From contig NZ_MTQP01000035.1 of NCBI RefSeq assembly GCF_001984175.1, positions 1-62,034 of the forward strand: 62,034 bases of DNA, written 5' to 3'. Shown here piece by piece: positions 16,165 through 25,098 of this stretch. Both the position numbers and the translations under genes were made by a program. Under the pieces are notes generated by a model, which was not told the DNA's origin, made no database searches, and saw only the letters and a program-made list of their open reading frames with translations. Each line of letters starts with the position of its first letter. Within the stretch, counting starts at the first letter, position 1. This DNA is from Saccharothrix sp. ALI-22-I (GTDB lineage Bacteria > Actinomycetota > Actinomycetes > Mycobacteriales > Pseudonocardiaceae).

Positions 16165-16282
16165 ACCGATCAGCCTGCCTCAAGAAAGTGGGCAGTAGGG
16201 GGTGACAATCGGGTGACAGGGGGTACCCCGACCCCATGAGATGACAAAGCCCCAGGTCAGGTGACCTGGGGCTGCCATCGCG

Positions 16283-16354
16283 CTCCCCCTACTGGATTCG
16301 AACCAGTAACCCTTCGATTAACAGTCGAATGCTCTGCCGTTGAGCTAAGGGGGA
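16283..16354 (-). tRNA. tRNA-Asn (GUU)
   Basis: Minus strand: TCCCCCTTAGCTCAACGG at the 5' end; anticodon arm ATTCGA-CTGTTAA-TCGAA gives anticodon GTT; T-arm CTGGTTCGAATCCAG; acceptor 3' strand AGGGGGA then G discriminator. CCA is not encoded. Folds as a complete cloverleaf by eye. Confidence 0.95.
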
Positions 16355-16490
16355 ATGTTCTGTTGTAGGCCGGACCTCTCGGTCCGACGGGACATAACTC
16401 TAGCGCATCCGGAACGGTGCTCGCGCACACCCCCCTGCCCGTGCGGTAGGAAGGTGTGTGACCAGGCACGATCGGAGGAGAGGACACCTC

Positions 16491-16721
16491 ATGAAGGGCA
16501 TCCTGCTCGGCGCCGCCGTCGGCTACGTCCTAGGGGCGCGCGCCGGACGTCAGCGCTACGACCAGATCGTGCGCGCCTACCGCGCCATGGCCGACCACCC
16601 GGCCGTCCAGGGCGCGGCCGGCATCGTCCGCGCCAAGGTGAGTGAGAAGACCGGCTTCGGCCGTCACCAGCCCCACGCCAACGGGCACCGGCGCGACCCC
16701 GTCATCCCGCGCGCGAACTAG
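16491..16721 (+). CDS. Small YtxH-like membrane-associated protein
   Basis: A 76-residue protein with ATG following GGAGGAGAGGACACCTC. It begins with a Gly-zipper hydrophobic stretch (KGILLGAAVGYVLGARAGRQ), then YDQIVRAYRAMADHPAVQGA and a basic tail. This is the pattern of YtxH-type small proteins, common and uncharacterised in actinobacteria, sometimes misnamed protoporphyrinogen oxidase. Isolated, convergent with the methyltransferase gene. Confidence 0.7.
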   Translation: MKGILLGAAVGYVLGARAGRQRYDQIVRAYRAMADHPAVQGAAGIVRAKVSEKTGFGRHQPHANGHRRDPVIPRAN

Positions 16722-16746
16722 GGACCAGGGAACCAGAGAACCGAAG

Positions 16747-16783
16747 CCGTGGCCGCCCCGCGTGACAAGTGGGGCGGCCACGG
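16747..16783. terminator. Bidirectional terminator between convergent genes
   Basis: CCGTGGCCGCCCC (16747-16759) pairs perfectly with GGGGCGGCCACGG (16771-16783) around an 11-base loop. It separates the YtxH-like gene (plus) and the methyltransferase gene (minus). Three GGTCACGGC repeats follow before the methyltransferase stop. Confidence 0.75.
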
Positions 16784-16816
16784 CAGGTCACGGCACAAGG
16801 GTCACGGCGCTAGGGG

Positions 16817-17563
16817 TCACGGCACGCGGGCGACCGCGAAGATCCGGCGGAACGGGAACCACGTCGTGCCGTCCGCCCGCATCGGGTAGGCCGAGCGCAG
16901 CATCGGCGCCAGCTGTGCCCGGAACGCCGCCCACTCCCCGTCGTCCAACGCCGCCCGGATGGGCCGCAACGCCGTCCCGCTGATCCACTCCAGCACGGCG
17001 TCCTCCCCCTCCAGCCGCTGCAGGTACGTCGTCTCCCACGCGTCCACCGAACACCCGTCGAGCACCAGCGCGTACCCCTCCGGGTCGAGCACCGGCGACA
17101 GCCGCATCAGCCCGCGCAACGCCGGCCACGACGCGTCCACCAGCGACCGGACCAGCGAGTGCGACGGTCCGGAGAAGTTCCCCGGCACCTGCATCGCCAG
17201 CCACGCGCCGGACGGCAGCGTCCGCGCCCACTTCCGCAGCAGGTCCTCGTGCCCCGGCACCCACTGCAACACCGCGTTGGTCACCACCACGTCGGTGTCC
17301 GGCGCGGGCTCCCACGACGCCACGTCGCCCACCCGCGCGTCCACCCCACGCGCCCGTGCCGCCGAGACCATCTCCGGTGACGAGTCCAACCCCTCCACCA
17401 CCGCCGACGGCCACCGCGCGGCCAACGTCCCGGTCAGGTTCCCCGGGCCGCAGCCCAGGTCCACCACCCGCCGCGGTGACGTGGCCCCGATACGTGCCAC
17501 CAGCTCGTGGAACGGTCGCGACCGGTGGTCGGCGAACGCGAGGTACTTGCCCGGATCCCACAT
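16817..17563 (-). CDS. tam: SAM-dependent methyltransferase, trans-aconitate 2-methyltransferase type
   Basis: A 248-residue Rossmann methyltransferase. Residues 1-12 ([13 protein letters not shown]) are typical of Tam, the SAM motif I is [13 protein letters not shown], motif [13 protein letters not shown], and the [16 protein letters not shown] helix follows, then [12 protein letters not shown]. Known members esterify trans-aconitate, protecting aconitase. Start chosen at ATG 17563, which removes a run of poor upstream codons. Its promoter region is covered by two palindromic operators (17581-17615), so expression is probably repressed by a TetR-type protein not encoded here. Substrate identity is an inference from family likeness. 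Confidence 0.8.
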   Translation of the reverse strand: MWDPGKYLAFADHRSRPFHELVARIGATSPRRVVDLGCGPGNLTGTLAARWPSAVVEGLDSSPEMVSAARARGVDARVGDVASWEPAPDTDVVVTNAVLQWVPGHEDLLRKWARTLPSGAWLAMQVPGNFSGPSHSLVRSLVDASWPALRGLMRLSPVLDPEGYALVLDGCSVDAWETTYLQRLEGEDAVLEWISGTALRPIRAALDDGEWAAFRAQLAPMLRSAYPMRADGTTWFPFRRIFAVARVP

Positions 17564-17580
17564 GCGCACACCCCAAGTAA

Positions 17581-17615
17581 CAGTACGGACGTACTGATAC
17601 AGTACGCACGTACTG
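17581..17615. promoter_or_regulatory. Two tandem palindromic operators upstream of tam
   Basis: CAGTACGGACGTACTG (17581-17596) and CAGTACGCACGTACTG (17600-17615) are palindromes with CAGTAC/GTACTG arms, 19 bases apart, 18-52 bases upstream of the methyltransferase start. The geometry fits a TetR-family dimer pair. Confidence 0.7.
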
Positions 17616-17642
17616 CTAGGAGTCAAAGCTTCCGAACGAAAC

Positions 17643-18152
17643 TCAGGAGTCGGCGCGGAGCCGAGCGATCTTCGCCGCCACCGCCGCCGCGATCTCCCGA
17701 ACGCGCTCCACATCGGTCCCCGGATCCGGCCGCACCTGCAGCACGACCCCGTCCCGCCCGGTCACCTTGCGCTGGACGAACCACGCCCCGGCCGTCTCGT
17801 TGTGCTCCCGGGACTTGATCGACGCGGTCACCCGCGCGTGCACGACCTCGGGCACCTTGCCCGGCGACTCCAGCGGGAACCGCTGCGGCGCCAGGTCGCG
17901 CAGCATCACGGCCTCCCCCGCCATGCCGTCCTCGACCGCCTCGATCACCGACAACGCGTTCCCGCTCCACGTCGCCTTGCTGATCAGGTGCCACCCCACC
18001 CGACGCGGGCCAGGCAACCACAGCCCGAAAGTGGTCGCCACCAGCCACGACGACCCGACCGCCGCCGACGCCAGCACGTGCTCGTCGGCCTCCAGCACCC
18101 CGGTGAACCCCTCCGGCGCACCCGAGCCGAACAACCTCCGGAACAGCCCCAT
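17643..18152 (-). CDS. Conserved hypothetical protein downstream of dnaG
   Basis: A 169-residue cytoplasmic protein. The ATG at 18152 overlaps the dnaG stop codon (TGATG), so the two are translationally coupled. Recognisable segments: [38 protein letters not shown], and [20 protein letters not shown], followed by an Ala-rich helix. No catalytic motif or membrane span. It appears to be one of the genes that travels with dnaG in actinobacteria, but no function is known to me. Confidence 0.75.
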   Translation of the reverse strand: MGLFRRLFGSGAPEGFTGVLEADEHVLASAAVGSSWLVATTFGLWLPGPRRVGWHLISKATWSGNALSVIEAVEDGMAGEAVMLRDLAPQRFPLESPGKVPEVVHARVTASIKSREHNETAGAWFVQRKVTGRDGVVLQVRPDPGTDVERVREIAAAVAAKIARLRADS

Positions 18153-20047
18153 CACAGCCCGCCCGCCGCTTGTTGCCCCAACGCCTTGTGGTAGTCCTCC
18201 AACGCGATGAGATCACCGAACAACGCCCGGTACTCGTCGGGTTCCTCCACCGGCGACACCCGCCGCAGCCGCGACTTGATCTCGGTGATCTGCCCGGACA
18301 CCAGGATCTGCTGCAACCGCGCCAGCACGCCCTGCACGTACCGGTACTCGTCGTCCGCCTTGACCCGCAGGGCCTCCACCGACAACTCGGTCAGCACCGA
18401 CCGCACGGCCTGCTGCCCGCACGCCTGCGACACCGCGTCCAGGAACGCCGGACCCGACAGCCCCGAGGACGCCCCACCGGCCTCCCGGATCGCCTGGTGC
18501 AACGCCAGGTACGCGGGATGCGTGAACGCCTCGTCGGGCAGCGAGTCGTAGTACGGCCCGGCCATCTCCGGCAGCTGCAACGCCGCCTTCAACGCCTCCC
18601 GCTGCGCCCACAGCGCCGGATCACGCGGATCGGGACGCGGCGGACCGTCGACATCCACCGCCAGCGCGCCCTGGTTCGGGTCCACGGCCTGAGCGCGTCG
18701 CGCAGGAGCCGGTGCACGACCGTTGGCCGTCTCACGCACCCGGCGCACCACGGCCGACTCGTCCTCCCAGCCGACCCACCACGCCAGCCGCGTCGCGTAA
18801 CCGTCCCGCTTGGCCCGGTCCTTGATCTGGGCCACGAACGGCACCATCACCTTCAGCGCCTCGACCCGACCGTCCACCGAGTCCAGGTCGTAGTCGCGCA
18901 GCCGGGTCTTGATGGCGAACTCGAACAGCGGCGTGCGCCGCGCCACCAGGTCCCGCACCGCCACGTCACCCTTGGCCTGGCGCAGCTCGCACGGGTCCAT
19001 GCCGTCCGGCGCGATCGCGATGTAGGTCTGCGCGGAGAACGCCTGCTCGCCCTCGAACGCCTTGAGCGCCGCCTTCTGGCCCGCCGCGTCACCGTCGAAG
19101 GTGAAGATCACCTCGCCGTTGAGCGAGTCGTCGATCAACAGCCGGCGCAGCACGTTCATGTGGTCCGCGCCGAACGCCGTGCCGCACGACGCGACCGCCG
19201 TCGGCACGCCGGCCAGGTGCATGGCCATCACGTCGGTGTAGCCCTCGACCACCACGGCCTGCCGCCGTTTGGCGATCTCCCGCTTGGCCAGGTCCAGCCC
19301 GAACAGCACCTGGGACTTCTTGTAGATCACGCTCTCGCTGGTGTTGAGGTACTTCGCCTGGACCGGGTCGTCGTCGAAGATCCGGCGCGCGCCGAACCCG
19401 ACGACCTCGCCACCCATGTCCCGGATCGGCCACAGCAGCCGGCGGTGGAACCGGTCGATCGGCCCCTGCCTGCCTTCCTTGGTCAGCTGGGCCTTGATCA
19501 GCTCGGTCAGCTCGAACCCGCGCCCGAGCAGGTGCCTGGTGAGCTTGTCCCAGCCGCCGGGCGCGAAACCGCAGCCGAACTGCCGGGCCGCGGCCTCGTC
19601 GAAACCGCGCTCCGCCAGGAACTCCCGTGCGGCCAACGCGTCCGGTGACGCCAGCTGCTCGGCGTAGAACTCGGCGGCGACCTTGTGCGCCTCGATGAGC
19701 CTGCTGCGGGTGCCGCGGTCGCGTTGGACGGTCGCGCCGCCGCCCTCGTAGGTGAGCTGGATGCCCGCCCGGTCGGCCAGCCGTTCGACGGCCTCCACGA
19801 AACCGAGGTGCTCGATCTTCATCACGAACGCGATGACGTCGCCGCCCTCGCCGCAGCCGAAGCAGTGGAACGTGCCGTGCGAGGGGCGGACGTTGAACGA
19901 CGGCGACTTCTCGTCGTGGAACGGGCACAGGCCCTTCAACGCGCCGGCGCCGGCCCCGCGCAGGGAGACGTGGTCCCCCACGACCTCGTCGATCCGGCTC
20001 CGGTCGCGGACCAGCGCGATATCGCTCTCCCGGATGCGTCCTGCCAC
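18152..20047 (-). CDS. dnaG: DNA primase
   Basis: A 631-residue replicative primase that lays RNA primers for lagging-strand synthesis. It contains the N-terminal zinc-binding domain (CPFHDEKSPSFNVRPSHGTF, with a closing HCFGCGEGGD), the primase core (LLWPIRDMGGEVVGFGARR), and the TOPRIM domain with EGYTDVMAMHLAG and FTFDGDAAGQKAA; the C-terminal DnaB-interacting domain follows a low-complexity Pro/Ala linker near residues 430-460. GTG 20047 is the start. It diverges from the ECF41 sigma gene with a 34-base gap. Core gene, ordinary base composition. Confidence 0.95.
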   Translation of the reverse strand: MAGRIRESDIALVRDRSRIDEVVGDHVSLRGAGAGALKGLCPFHDEKSPSFNVRPSHGTFHCFGCGEGGDVIAFVMKIEHLGFVEAVERLADRAGIQLTYEGGGATVQRDRGTRSRLIEAHKVAAEFYAEQLASPDALAAREFLAERGFDEAAARQFGCGFAPGGWDKLTRHLLGRGFELTELIKAQLTKEGRQGPIDRFHRRLLWPIRDMGGEVVGFGARRIFDDDPVQAKYLNTSESVIYKKSQVLFGLDLAKREIAKRRQAVVVEGYTDVMAMHLAGVPTAVASCGTAFGADHMNVLRRLLIDDSLNGEVIFTFDGDAAGQKAALKAFEGEQAFSAQTYIAIAPDGMDPCELRQAKGDVAVRDLVARRTPLFEFAIKTRLRDYDLDSVDGRVEALKVMVPFVAQIKDRAKRDGYATRLAWWVGWEDESAVVRRVRETANGRAPAPARRAQAVDPNQGALAVDVDGPPRPDPRDPALWAQREALKAALQLPEMAGPYYDSLPDEAFTHPAYLALHQAIREAGGASSGLSGPAFLDAVSQACGQQAVRSVLTELSVEALRVKADDEYRYVQGVLARLQQILVSGQITEIKSRLRRVSPVEEPDEYRALFGDLIALEDYHKALGQQAAGGL

Positions 20048-20081
20048 GTCGAGCGAGTCTAGTGCTGGCAGACTGGTGCTC

Positions 20082-21044
20082 GTGACCGCAGGCGAGGAGA
20101 CCCTGGCAGCCGACCAGACCCTGGCAGCCGAGCAGACCCTGGCTTCCCTCTTCACCGGCCACCGCTCCCACCTGGTCGGGGTGGCCTACCGGCTCACCGG
20201 GAGCGTCGCGGACGCCGAGGACGCGGTGCAGGAGGCGTGGCTGCGGCTGACCGGTCTCGGCGAACAGGCCCGGGCCGGTATCCGGGACCTGCGGGGCTGG
20301 CTGACCACGGTGGTGGGTCGGATCTGCCTGGACCGGTTGCGGTCGGCGGCGGTGCGGCGGGAGCGGTACGTCGGGCAGTGGCTGCCCGAGCCGTTGGTCA
20401 CCTCGGGCGAGGACGACCCGTTGGACGCGGTGGTGCGCGACGACGGCGTGCGGATGGCGGCGTTGGTGGTGTTGGACCGGCTCACGCCCGAGCAGCGGGT
20501 GGCGTTCGTGCTGCACGACGCGTTCGACGTGCCGTTCGCGGAGATCGCCGACACGTTGGGCTGCACGGTCGCGACAGCCCGCCAGCACGCGTCACGGGGC
20601 CGTCGGGCGGCGGCCGAGGCCGAGCCGCCGCCGCGGGTGGCGTTGGCGGAGCAGCGCGAGGTGCTGGAGCGGTTCCTCCAGGCCCTGGCCTCAGGTGACG
20701 TCGACGCCGTGATCGGCTTGCTGCACCCCGACGTGGTGCTCGTGGGCGACGGCGGCGGCAAGGCGAAGACCGCGATCAACGTGGTCAGCGGCCCGGACAA
20801 GGTGGCCCGTCTGCTGTTCGGCCTGCTGCGCAAGTACGACGGCGCCACCGCGGCCGGGCAACCCGCGCTGGTCAACGGCGACCTGGGGCTGGTGTTCCCG
20901 GCTCGCGGCGAGCTCACCCCGCGCGTCAGCGCGGTCGTGGTGCGGGACGGCATGGTGGCCGCCGTCTACGACGTGTCGAACCCGGACAAGCTCGGCCACG
21001 TACCGTTCCCGCAGACCCCTCAGGACAACGCTCAGGGCGCTTAG
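20082..21044 (+). CDS. ECF sigma factor of the ECF41 (SigJ) type with SnoaL-like C-terminal domain
   Basis: A 320-residue sigma factor. Region 2: LFTGHRSHLVGVAYRLTGSV then EDAVQEAWLRLTG; region 4: RMAALVVLDRLTPEQRVAFV and EIADTLGCTVATARQHASRG. ECF41 hallmarks are visible: the WLPEPL linker motif and, in the C-terminal SnoaL-like domain, LVGDGGGKAKTAINVVSGPD. In this group the C-terminal domain, rather than a membrane anti-sigma factor, controls activity. The N-terminus carries an 18-base tandem repeat. GTG 20082 (or 20076) is the start. Its 3' end overlaps the convergent CMD-family gene by four bases; that pairing is typical and the CMD gene is the usual target. Confidence 0.9.
   Translation: MTAGEETLAADQTLAAEQTLASLFTGHRSHLVGVAYRLTGSVADAEDAVQEAWLRLTGLGEQARAGIRDLRGWLTTVVGRICLDRLRSAAVRRERYVGQWLPEPLVTSGEDDPLDAVVRDDGVRMAALVVLDRLTPEQRVAFVLHDAFDVPFAEIADTLGCTVATARQHASRGRRAAAEAEPPPRVALAEQREVLERFLQALASGDVDAVIGLLHPDVVLVGDGGGKAKTAINVVSGPDKVARLLFGLLRKYDGATAAGQPALVNGDLGLVFPARGELTPRVSAVVVRDGMVAAVYDVSNPDKLGHVPFPQTPQDNAQGA
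20097..20147 (+). repeat. 18-base tandem repeat in the sigma factor 5' end
   Basis: Units GAGACCCTGGCAGCCGAC, CAGACCCTGGCAGCCGAG and a partial third, coding ETLAAD/QTLAAE/QTLAS. In-frame (18 bases), so copy-number change would not break the gene. Confidence 0.8.
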
Positions 21045-21607
21045 GGCAGCGGCACGCGGCAGGCGTCACCCGAGGTGAACCCCTGGTCGGTGATGCCGAG
21101 CGCCGAGTACATCCGGCCCCGCTGGTTCTCCAGCGCGATCAGGTAGGTCAGCTCCACCAGACCCTCGTGCCCCAGCCGACGGTCCAGTTCGGCGACCTGC
21201 TCGTCGGTGACGGCGGTGGGCGTCTCGGTCATCGCGTCGGCGTAGTCGAGAGCCAGCTTCTCCAGCTCGGTGTACTTGTCCGAGTCCCGGTAGTCGTGGA
21301 TCTCCTTGAGCCGGTCGATGTCCAGGCCCCGGTGCTTGATCAGCATGGCGCCGAAGTCCACGCACCACGAGCAGCCGACCTTCACCGCGGTCGCGTAGAC
21401 CACCAGTTCCCGCAACGACGCCGGCAACGTCCTGGCCGCCTTCGCCACGCCCATCTCGTGCCGCGCACTGGCCATGAACAGCTTCGGGTGGTGCGCCGCC
21501 ACCGCGAACGGCTCCGGCACCGCGCCGAACCGCCGTTTGCTGAACCGGTAGGCGAGCTTCAGCAGCGGGTTGGCCTGCTTGGTCGTGACGACCGGAATCC
21601 TCGGCAT
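21041..21607 (-). CDS. Carboxymuconolactone decarboxylase-family (AhpD-like) protein
   Basis: A 188-residue protein. The catalytic core shows the AhpD-like redox pair in VKVGCSWCVDFGAML (CxxC, preceded by the helix LRELVVYATA) with a downstream His-rich segment (HRGLDIDRLKEIHDYRDS). AhpD-type members reduce peroxiredoxins or act as alkylhydroperoxidases; true decarboxylases lack CxxC. The neighbouring ECF41 factor is a common partner and this gene is the probable regulatory target, though it is convergent rather than co-directional, overlapping the sigma gene by four bases. Confidence 0.85.
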   Translation of the reverse strand: MPRIPVVTTKQANPLLKLAYRFSKRRFGAVPEPFAVAAHHPKLFMASARHEMGVAKAARTLPASLRELVVYATAVKVGCSWCVDFGAMLIKHRGLDIDRLKEIHDYRDSDKYTELEKLALDYADAMTETPTAVTDEQVAELDRRLGHEGLVELTYLIALENQRGRMYSALGITDQGFTSGDACRVPLP

Positions 21608-21671
21608 GTCCCCTCCTCGTTTCGGGCCTTCACCCGGTGGACGAGGAAGAAACCCGGAACGTGACAGGACA

Positions 21672-22238
21672 TCACCACATCGGGTGGTCGCTGACCAGTG
21701 CGTGAGCGGACAGTCGGACCTTGAACGGTTCGGTGATCGTGATGGCGGTGGAGCCCTCCGAGACGGCGACTTCCTCGTACTCGCCGTCGCGCAGTGCGAG
21801 GCAGCGCAGGGACGGCGCGTCCGGGTCGACCAGCCAGTAGTGCGGGCACCCCGCCAATTGCAGGCGCGACCGCTTCAGCTCCAGGTCGACGAGCCGGGTG
21901 CGGGGCGAGTGGACCTCGATCGCGAGCACCGGCGGTCCGATGAGGGCGCGTTTGGTGAAGGCCGCCCTATCGCCGACCACGACGTCCGGGATGAACACCG
22001 TGTCCTCGGCGAGGACGACGTCGACCGGGGCGGGCAGGACTTCCCAGTCCGGCGGGCACACCTTCGTCAGTTCGATGACGAGGCGTGCGACGGCGCGCTG
22101 ATGCGTGGGGCGGGGCGAGGGGCTCACCAGCAACACCCCGTCCACCAGTTCGTACCGGCGACCGTCATCGGGCATCGACTCCAGGTCTCCCCACGTCAGC
22201 GGCCTGCCGCTGGGGAACGCGGGGGGGACACTCGCCAT
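21672..22238 (-). CDS. Uma2-family (DUF820) PD-(D/E)XK nuclease-like protein
   Basis: A 188-residue protein with MPDDGRRYELVDGVLLVSPS near the N-terminus, VFIPDVVVGDRA, IGPPVLAIEVHSPRTRLVDL and CPHYWLVDPDAPSL, the order of conserved blocks in Uma2/DUF820. The acidic residue in FIPDV and E in AIEVHS could be the metal ligands of the restriction-endonuclease fold; Lys is at LELKRSR. Members are abundant in actinobacteria and cyanobacteria, with no experimental function known to me. Start at ATG 22238. No partner gene. Confidence 0.8.
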   Translation of the reverse strand: MASVPPAFPSGRPLTWGDLESMPDDGRRYELVDGVLLVSPSPRPTHQRAVARLVIELTKVCPPDWEVLPAPVDVVLAEDTVFIPDVVVGDRAAFTKRALIGPPVLAIEVHSPRTRLVDLELKRSRLQLAGCPHYWLVDPDAPSLRCLALRDGEYEEVAVSEGSTAITITEPFKVRLSAHALVSDHPMW

Positions 22239-22500
22239 AGTGCGTGCCTTCCTACGTGTGGTCCACATCCGCTGGACGACCTGGTAAAAGGCCCATTAGA
22301 CCGGAACACCGGCCCACGCACGACCGCCCTCACTCCATGAGCCCAACCGGTATACCGCTGTTCTGCCGTGCGGCGATCGAAAAGAGCAAGACCCCGGTCG
22401 AGTGCCACCCGTTCGGACGAGCGGGAATGGCGATCGGGTCACCCCCATCGGCAAACGCGAAGATTCAATGAAATCTAGTGAAATAATGAGAGAGGCCGTA

Positions 22501-23547
22501 CTATGGCTTCGCGATTTGGGCGAAGAAGAAGATCGCGCCCGTGCCGGAGTGCCGCACCAGCAACAGGTAGGGCCGGTCGACGCGGACCGTGCGGGCGGGC
22601 CCGGCCGGGATGAACGACGTCATCCGCATCGTCACGGCAGTCGCCGCCGCGCCCTCGAAGCCCTGCTCGTCCAGCCGCAGCACGGCCTCGTGCACCACGT
22701 CGTCCACGTACAGCCGGGGGTCCGGGCTCAGGCCGGTGAGATCGGCCGCGCCGGTGAACATCGTGCGCACGCCGACCTGCTGCAACGCCGAGCCGAGCGA
22801 CGCGTTCACGGACAGGTCCAGCTTGGGCAGGAACAGTTCGACCCGGTCCCGGTCCAGCGCCTCCAGCACCTCGGGCACGCCTTCCGTGCCGCCGAGGTCG
22901 TCGTCCGGCAGCAGCACGACCGCTTCCACGCCACCCCGCGCGGGCACCGCCACGGCCTGCCACCCAGCGCGCCGCGCGTACCGCATGTCGCCCTCGCGGC
23001 GCATGGTCGGGACGTTCCCGGCGCCCCGGAACGGCAGGTCCGCGGTGTCGTGTTCGGGGAACTCCGCGCTCCACGCCGCCTTCAGGTACAGCGCGTTGAC
23101 CAGGGTCGCGACCGTGTCCGACGTGATCGAGCCGGCCGACAGCAGCTCGGGGATCAGCTGGTGGGTCGTCTCGGCCACGTCGGCGTTGATGATCTTGCGC
23201 GCGCCCTCCGGGTCCTCGGCGAACGGCGCGGAGCGGGCCTTCGCGCCCGGCCACCCGGCGAGATCGGTGAGGAACCCGTCGTTGAGCGGCAGCTCGTCCC
23301 ACGCCCACAACGTGTTGGCCACCGCGAACTCGGCGTCGTCACCGACCACCGCGCCTTTGAGCACCTTGGCGTGGTCCGTGCCGAGCAGCGCGACCAGCTC
23401 CGCCTCCGTCTCGCCGCGCGCGGCCTGCGCGATCATGCCGAGAGCGCTGGCCACCGAGTACGGCGACCAGCAGGCGTTGCGCGTGCGATCGGGCGCGACA
23501 GCGTCGTGAAGGGTGAGGGCGAACGTCAGGTGCGCTCGATCAGGCAC
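22501..23547 (-). CDS. Serpin (serine protease inhibitor)
   Basis: A 348-residue serpin, close to the family's usual 370-400. It has the NACWSPYSVASALGMIAQAA start of helix B, the TLVNALYLKAAWSAEF s6A/hA pattern, FRGAGNVPTMRREGDMRYA, and KLDLSVNASLGSALQQVGVR. The reactive-centre loop hinge is EGAAATAVTMRMTSF, followed by ARTVRVDRPYLLLVRH and the serpin closing strand. The inhibitory hinge is Ala-rich, so it may be inhibitory; the P1 residue cannot be fixed with confidence. No signal peptide is visible from GTG 23547 (ribosome-binding site AAGGAGA), so it would act inside the cell. Overlaps the 86-residue gene upstream by 22 bases. Confidence 0.9.
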   Translation of the reverse strand: MPDRAHLTFALTLHDAVAPDRTRNACWSPYSVASALGMIAQAARGETEAELVALLGTDHAKVLKGAVVGDDAEFAVANTLWAWDELPLNDGFLTDLAGWPGAKARSAPFAEDPEGARKIINADVAETTHQLIPELLSAGSITSDTVATLVNALYLKAAWSAEFPEHDTADLPFRGAGNVPTMRREGDMRYARRAGWQAVAVPARGGVEAVVLLPDDDLGGTEGVPEVLEALDRDRVELFLPKLDLSVNASLGSALQQVGVRTMFTGAADLTGLSPDPRLYVDDVVHEAVLRLDEQGFEGAAATAVTMRMTSFIPAGPARTVRVDRPYLLLVRHSGTGAIFFFAQIAKP

Positions 23548-23786
23548 GAAGTCTCCTTGACCACTATGGGTTCGTCCGGGATCGGACGTTCGCCCGCGCT
23601 GCTCATGGGTCCGAGCGGCTGGGGGTGCCGTGGTTCCCGCACTCCGGCTGAACCGTCGTCGGAATCGTCGTCCCACCCGCCGGCCCAGCCGTCGTACGGT
23701 CGCTCGCGGGCGACCTTCACCGGTTCACGGCTCGGTCTGCGCCAAGGCCACGGGCGGCCCGCCGGTCGTGTCGACTCATCGGCCAT
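23526..23786 (-). CDS. Small hypothetical protein overlapping the serpin start
   Basis: An 86-residue protein, ATG 23786, whose last 22 bases overlap the beginning of the serpin gene, implying coupled translation. It is rich in Pro, Arg, Asp and Trp (PWPWRRPSREP, RERPYDGWAGGWDDDSDD) and ends PIVVKETSCLIERT; probably disordered. No recognised family. The coupling suggests a functional link with the serpin, for example as a regulator or a target-like peptide, but that is speculation. Confidence 0.5.
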   Translation of the reverse strand: MADESTRPAGRPWPWRRPSREPVKVARERPYDGWAGGWDDDSDDGSAGVREPRHPQPLGPMSSAGERPIPDEPIVVKETSCLIERT

Positions 23787-23806
23787 GACGTCGAGTGTGC
23801 CACCGG

Positions 23807-25069
23807 TCACAGGGGCTCGGTGGGGCTGTTCGCCAACGCGCGCCGCCACGCCACGGCCTGGGCGTCGGTCAGCGACGCGACCTGGTCGACCACGACGCGC
23901 AGACGTTCGGCGTCGTTGCCGGCCGCAGTCCACGCGGGGCGGAACGCGGGGTCGAGCGTGTCCGGCGCGCGGTCCAGCAGGAGGTGGACGAGTTCGGTGA
24001 TCAACTCCCGTTGCAACGCCTGCATGGCCAGCCGCGACGGGTCGCTCATCACGTACCGCACGGCGACCGCCTTGAGCAGCGCCACCTCGGCCGCGACCTG
24101 GGGCGGGACGACCAGGTCGGCCTGGTAGCGGCTGAGCGGGCCGTCGCCGTGCACCTCGCGGGTGGCGCCGACGGCGGCCGACGCGAACCGGCCGACCAGC
24201 TCGCTGGTGAGCCGTTTCAGCGCGACCTGGGCCCGCAGCGAGCCGTCGTACTCGGCCAGTTCGGCGATGACGGGCAGTTCCAGCAGTTCGGCGGCGGTGG
24301 CTTCGAGGGTGGAGACCGGTTCGTCGGAGAAGTGCTTGGCGGCGAGGCCCGCGATGGCGGCCCGTTCGGCCGGGTCACCGAGGGCGGACAGGCTGATCCG
24401 GTGCGCCAGCACGCCGTCCTCCACGTCGTGCACGGAGTAGGCGACGTCGTCCGCCCAGTCCATGACCTGGGCCTCCAGGCAGCGCTTCCGCTCCGGCGCG
24501 CCGTCACGCAGCCAGGTGAACACGTCGAGGTCGTCGTCGTAGGCGCCGAACTTCACCATCCCCGGTCGGCGCACCCACGGGTACTTGGTGGCGGCGTCGA
24601 GGCACGCGCGGGTCAGGTTGAGCCCCTTGGCGGTCTTCGGTTCCAGCCGGGTCAGGATGCGCAGGGTCTGGGCGTTGCCCTCGAAGCCGCCGCACGACCC
24701 GGCGAGCTCGTCGAGCGCGCGTTCGCCGTTGTGCCCGAACGGCGGGTGCCCGATGTCGTGGGCGAGACCGGCCGTGTCGACCACGTCCGGATCGCACCCC
24801 AGCTCCTCGCCGACGCCCCGGCCGATCTGGGCGACTTCCAGCGAGTGGGTGAGCCGGGTGCGCGGCACACCGGTCACCTCGGCGCCCTCACCAGGACCGA
24901 CGACCTGGGTCTTGCCCGCCAGCCTGCGCAGCGCGGCCGAGTGCAGCACCCGCGCCCGGTCCCGGGAGAACGGCGAGCGGCGCTCGGTGCGCGCCCCGGG
25001 CAGCACCGCTCCCTTCGCCTGCTCGGGGAGCAGCCGCGCGGAGTCGTGGTCGGTGTAGCCCTGACTCAT
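23807..25069 (-). CDS. dgt: Deoxyguanosinetriphosphate triphosphohydrolase-like protein
   Basis: A 420-residue HD-domain dNTPase. It hydrolyses dGTP to deoxyguanosine and triphosphate, controlling nucleotide pools. Landmarks: [20 protein letters not shown], the HD signature [14 protein letters not shown] and [16 protein letters not shown], and the later [16 protein letters not shown]. Start ATG 25069 follows the usual N-terminus ([12 protein letters not shown]). It is next to dnaG in the conserved actinobacterial order. Length fits the class. Confidence 0.93.
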   Translation of the reverse strand: MSQGYTDHDSARLLPEQAKGAVLPGARTERRSPFSRDRARVLHSAALRRLAGKTQVVGPGEGAEVTGVPRTRLTHSLEVAQIGRGVGEELGCDPDVVDTAGLAHDIGHPPFGHNGERALDELAGSCGGFEGNAQTLRILTRLEPKTAKGLNLTRACLDAATKYPWVRRPGMVKFGAYDDDLDVFTWLRDGAPERKRCLEAQVMDWADDVAYSVHDVEDGVLAHRISLSALGDPAERAAIAGLAAKHFSDEPVSTLEATAAELLELPVIAELAEYDGSLRAQVALKRLTSELVGRFASAAVGATREVHGDGPLSRYQADLVVPPQVAAEVALLKAVAVRYVMSDPSRLAMQALQRELITELVHLLLDRAPDTLDPAFRPAWTAAGNDAERLRVVVDQVASLTDAQAVAWRRALANSPTEPL

Positions 25070-25098
25070 CCACCCAGCGTAAGGGAGCGGATCGGCCG

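Noticed and set aside
19089..20588. Alternative 499-codon frame across dnaG and the sigma gene
   Set aside because: Arg/Gly/His-rich with no domain, covers two clear genes on their own frames.
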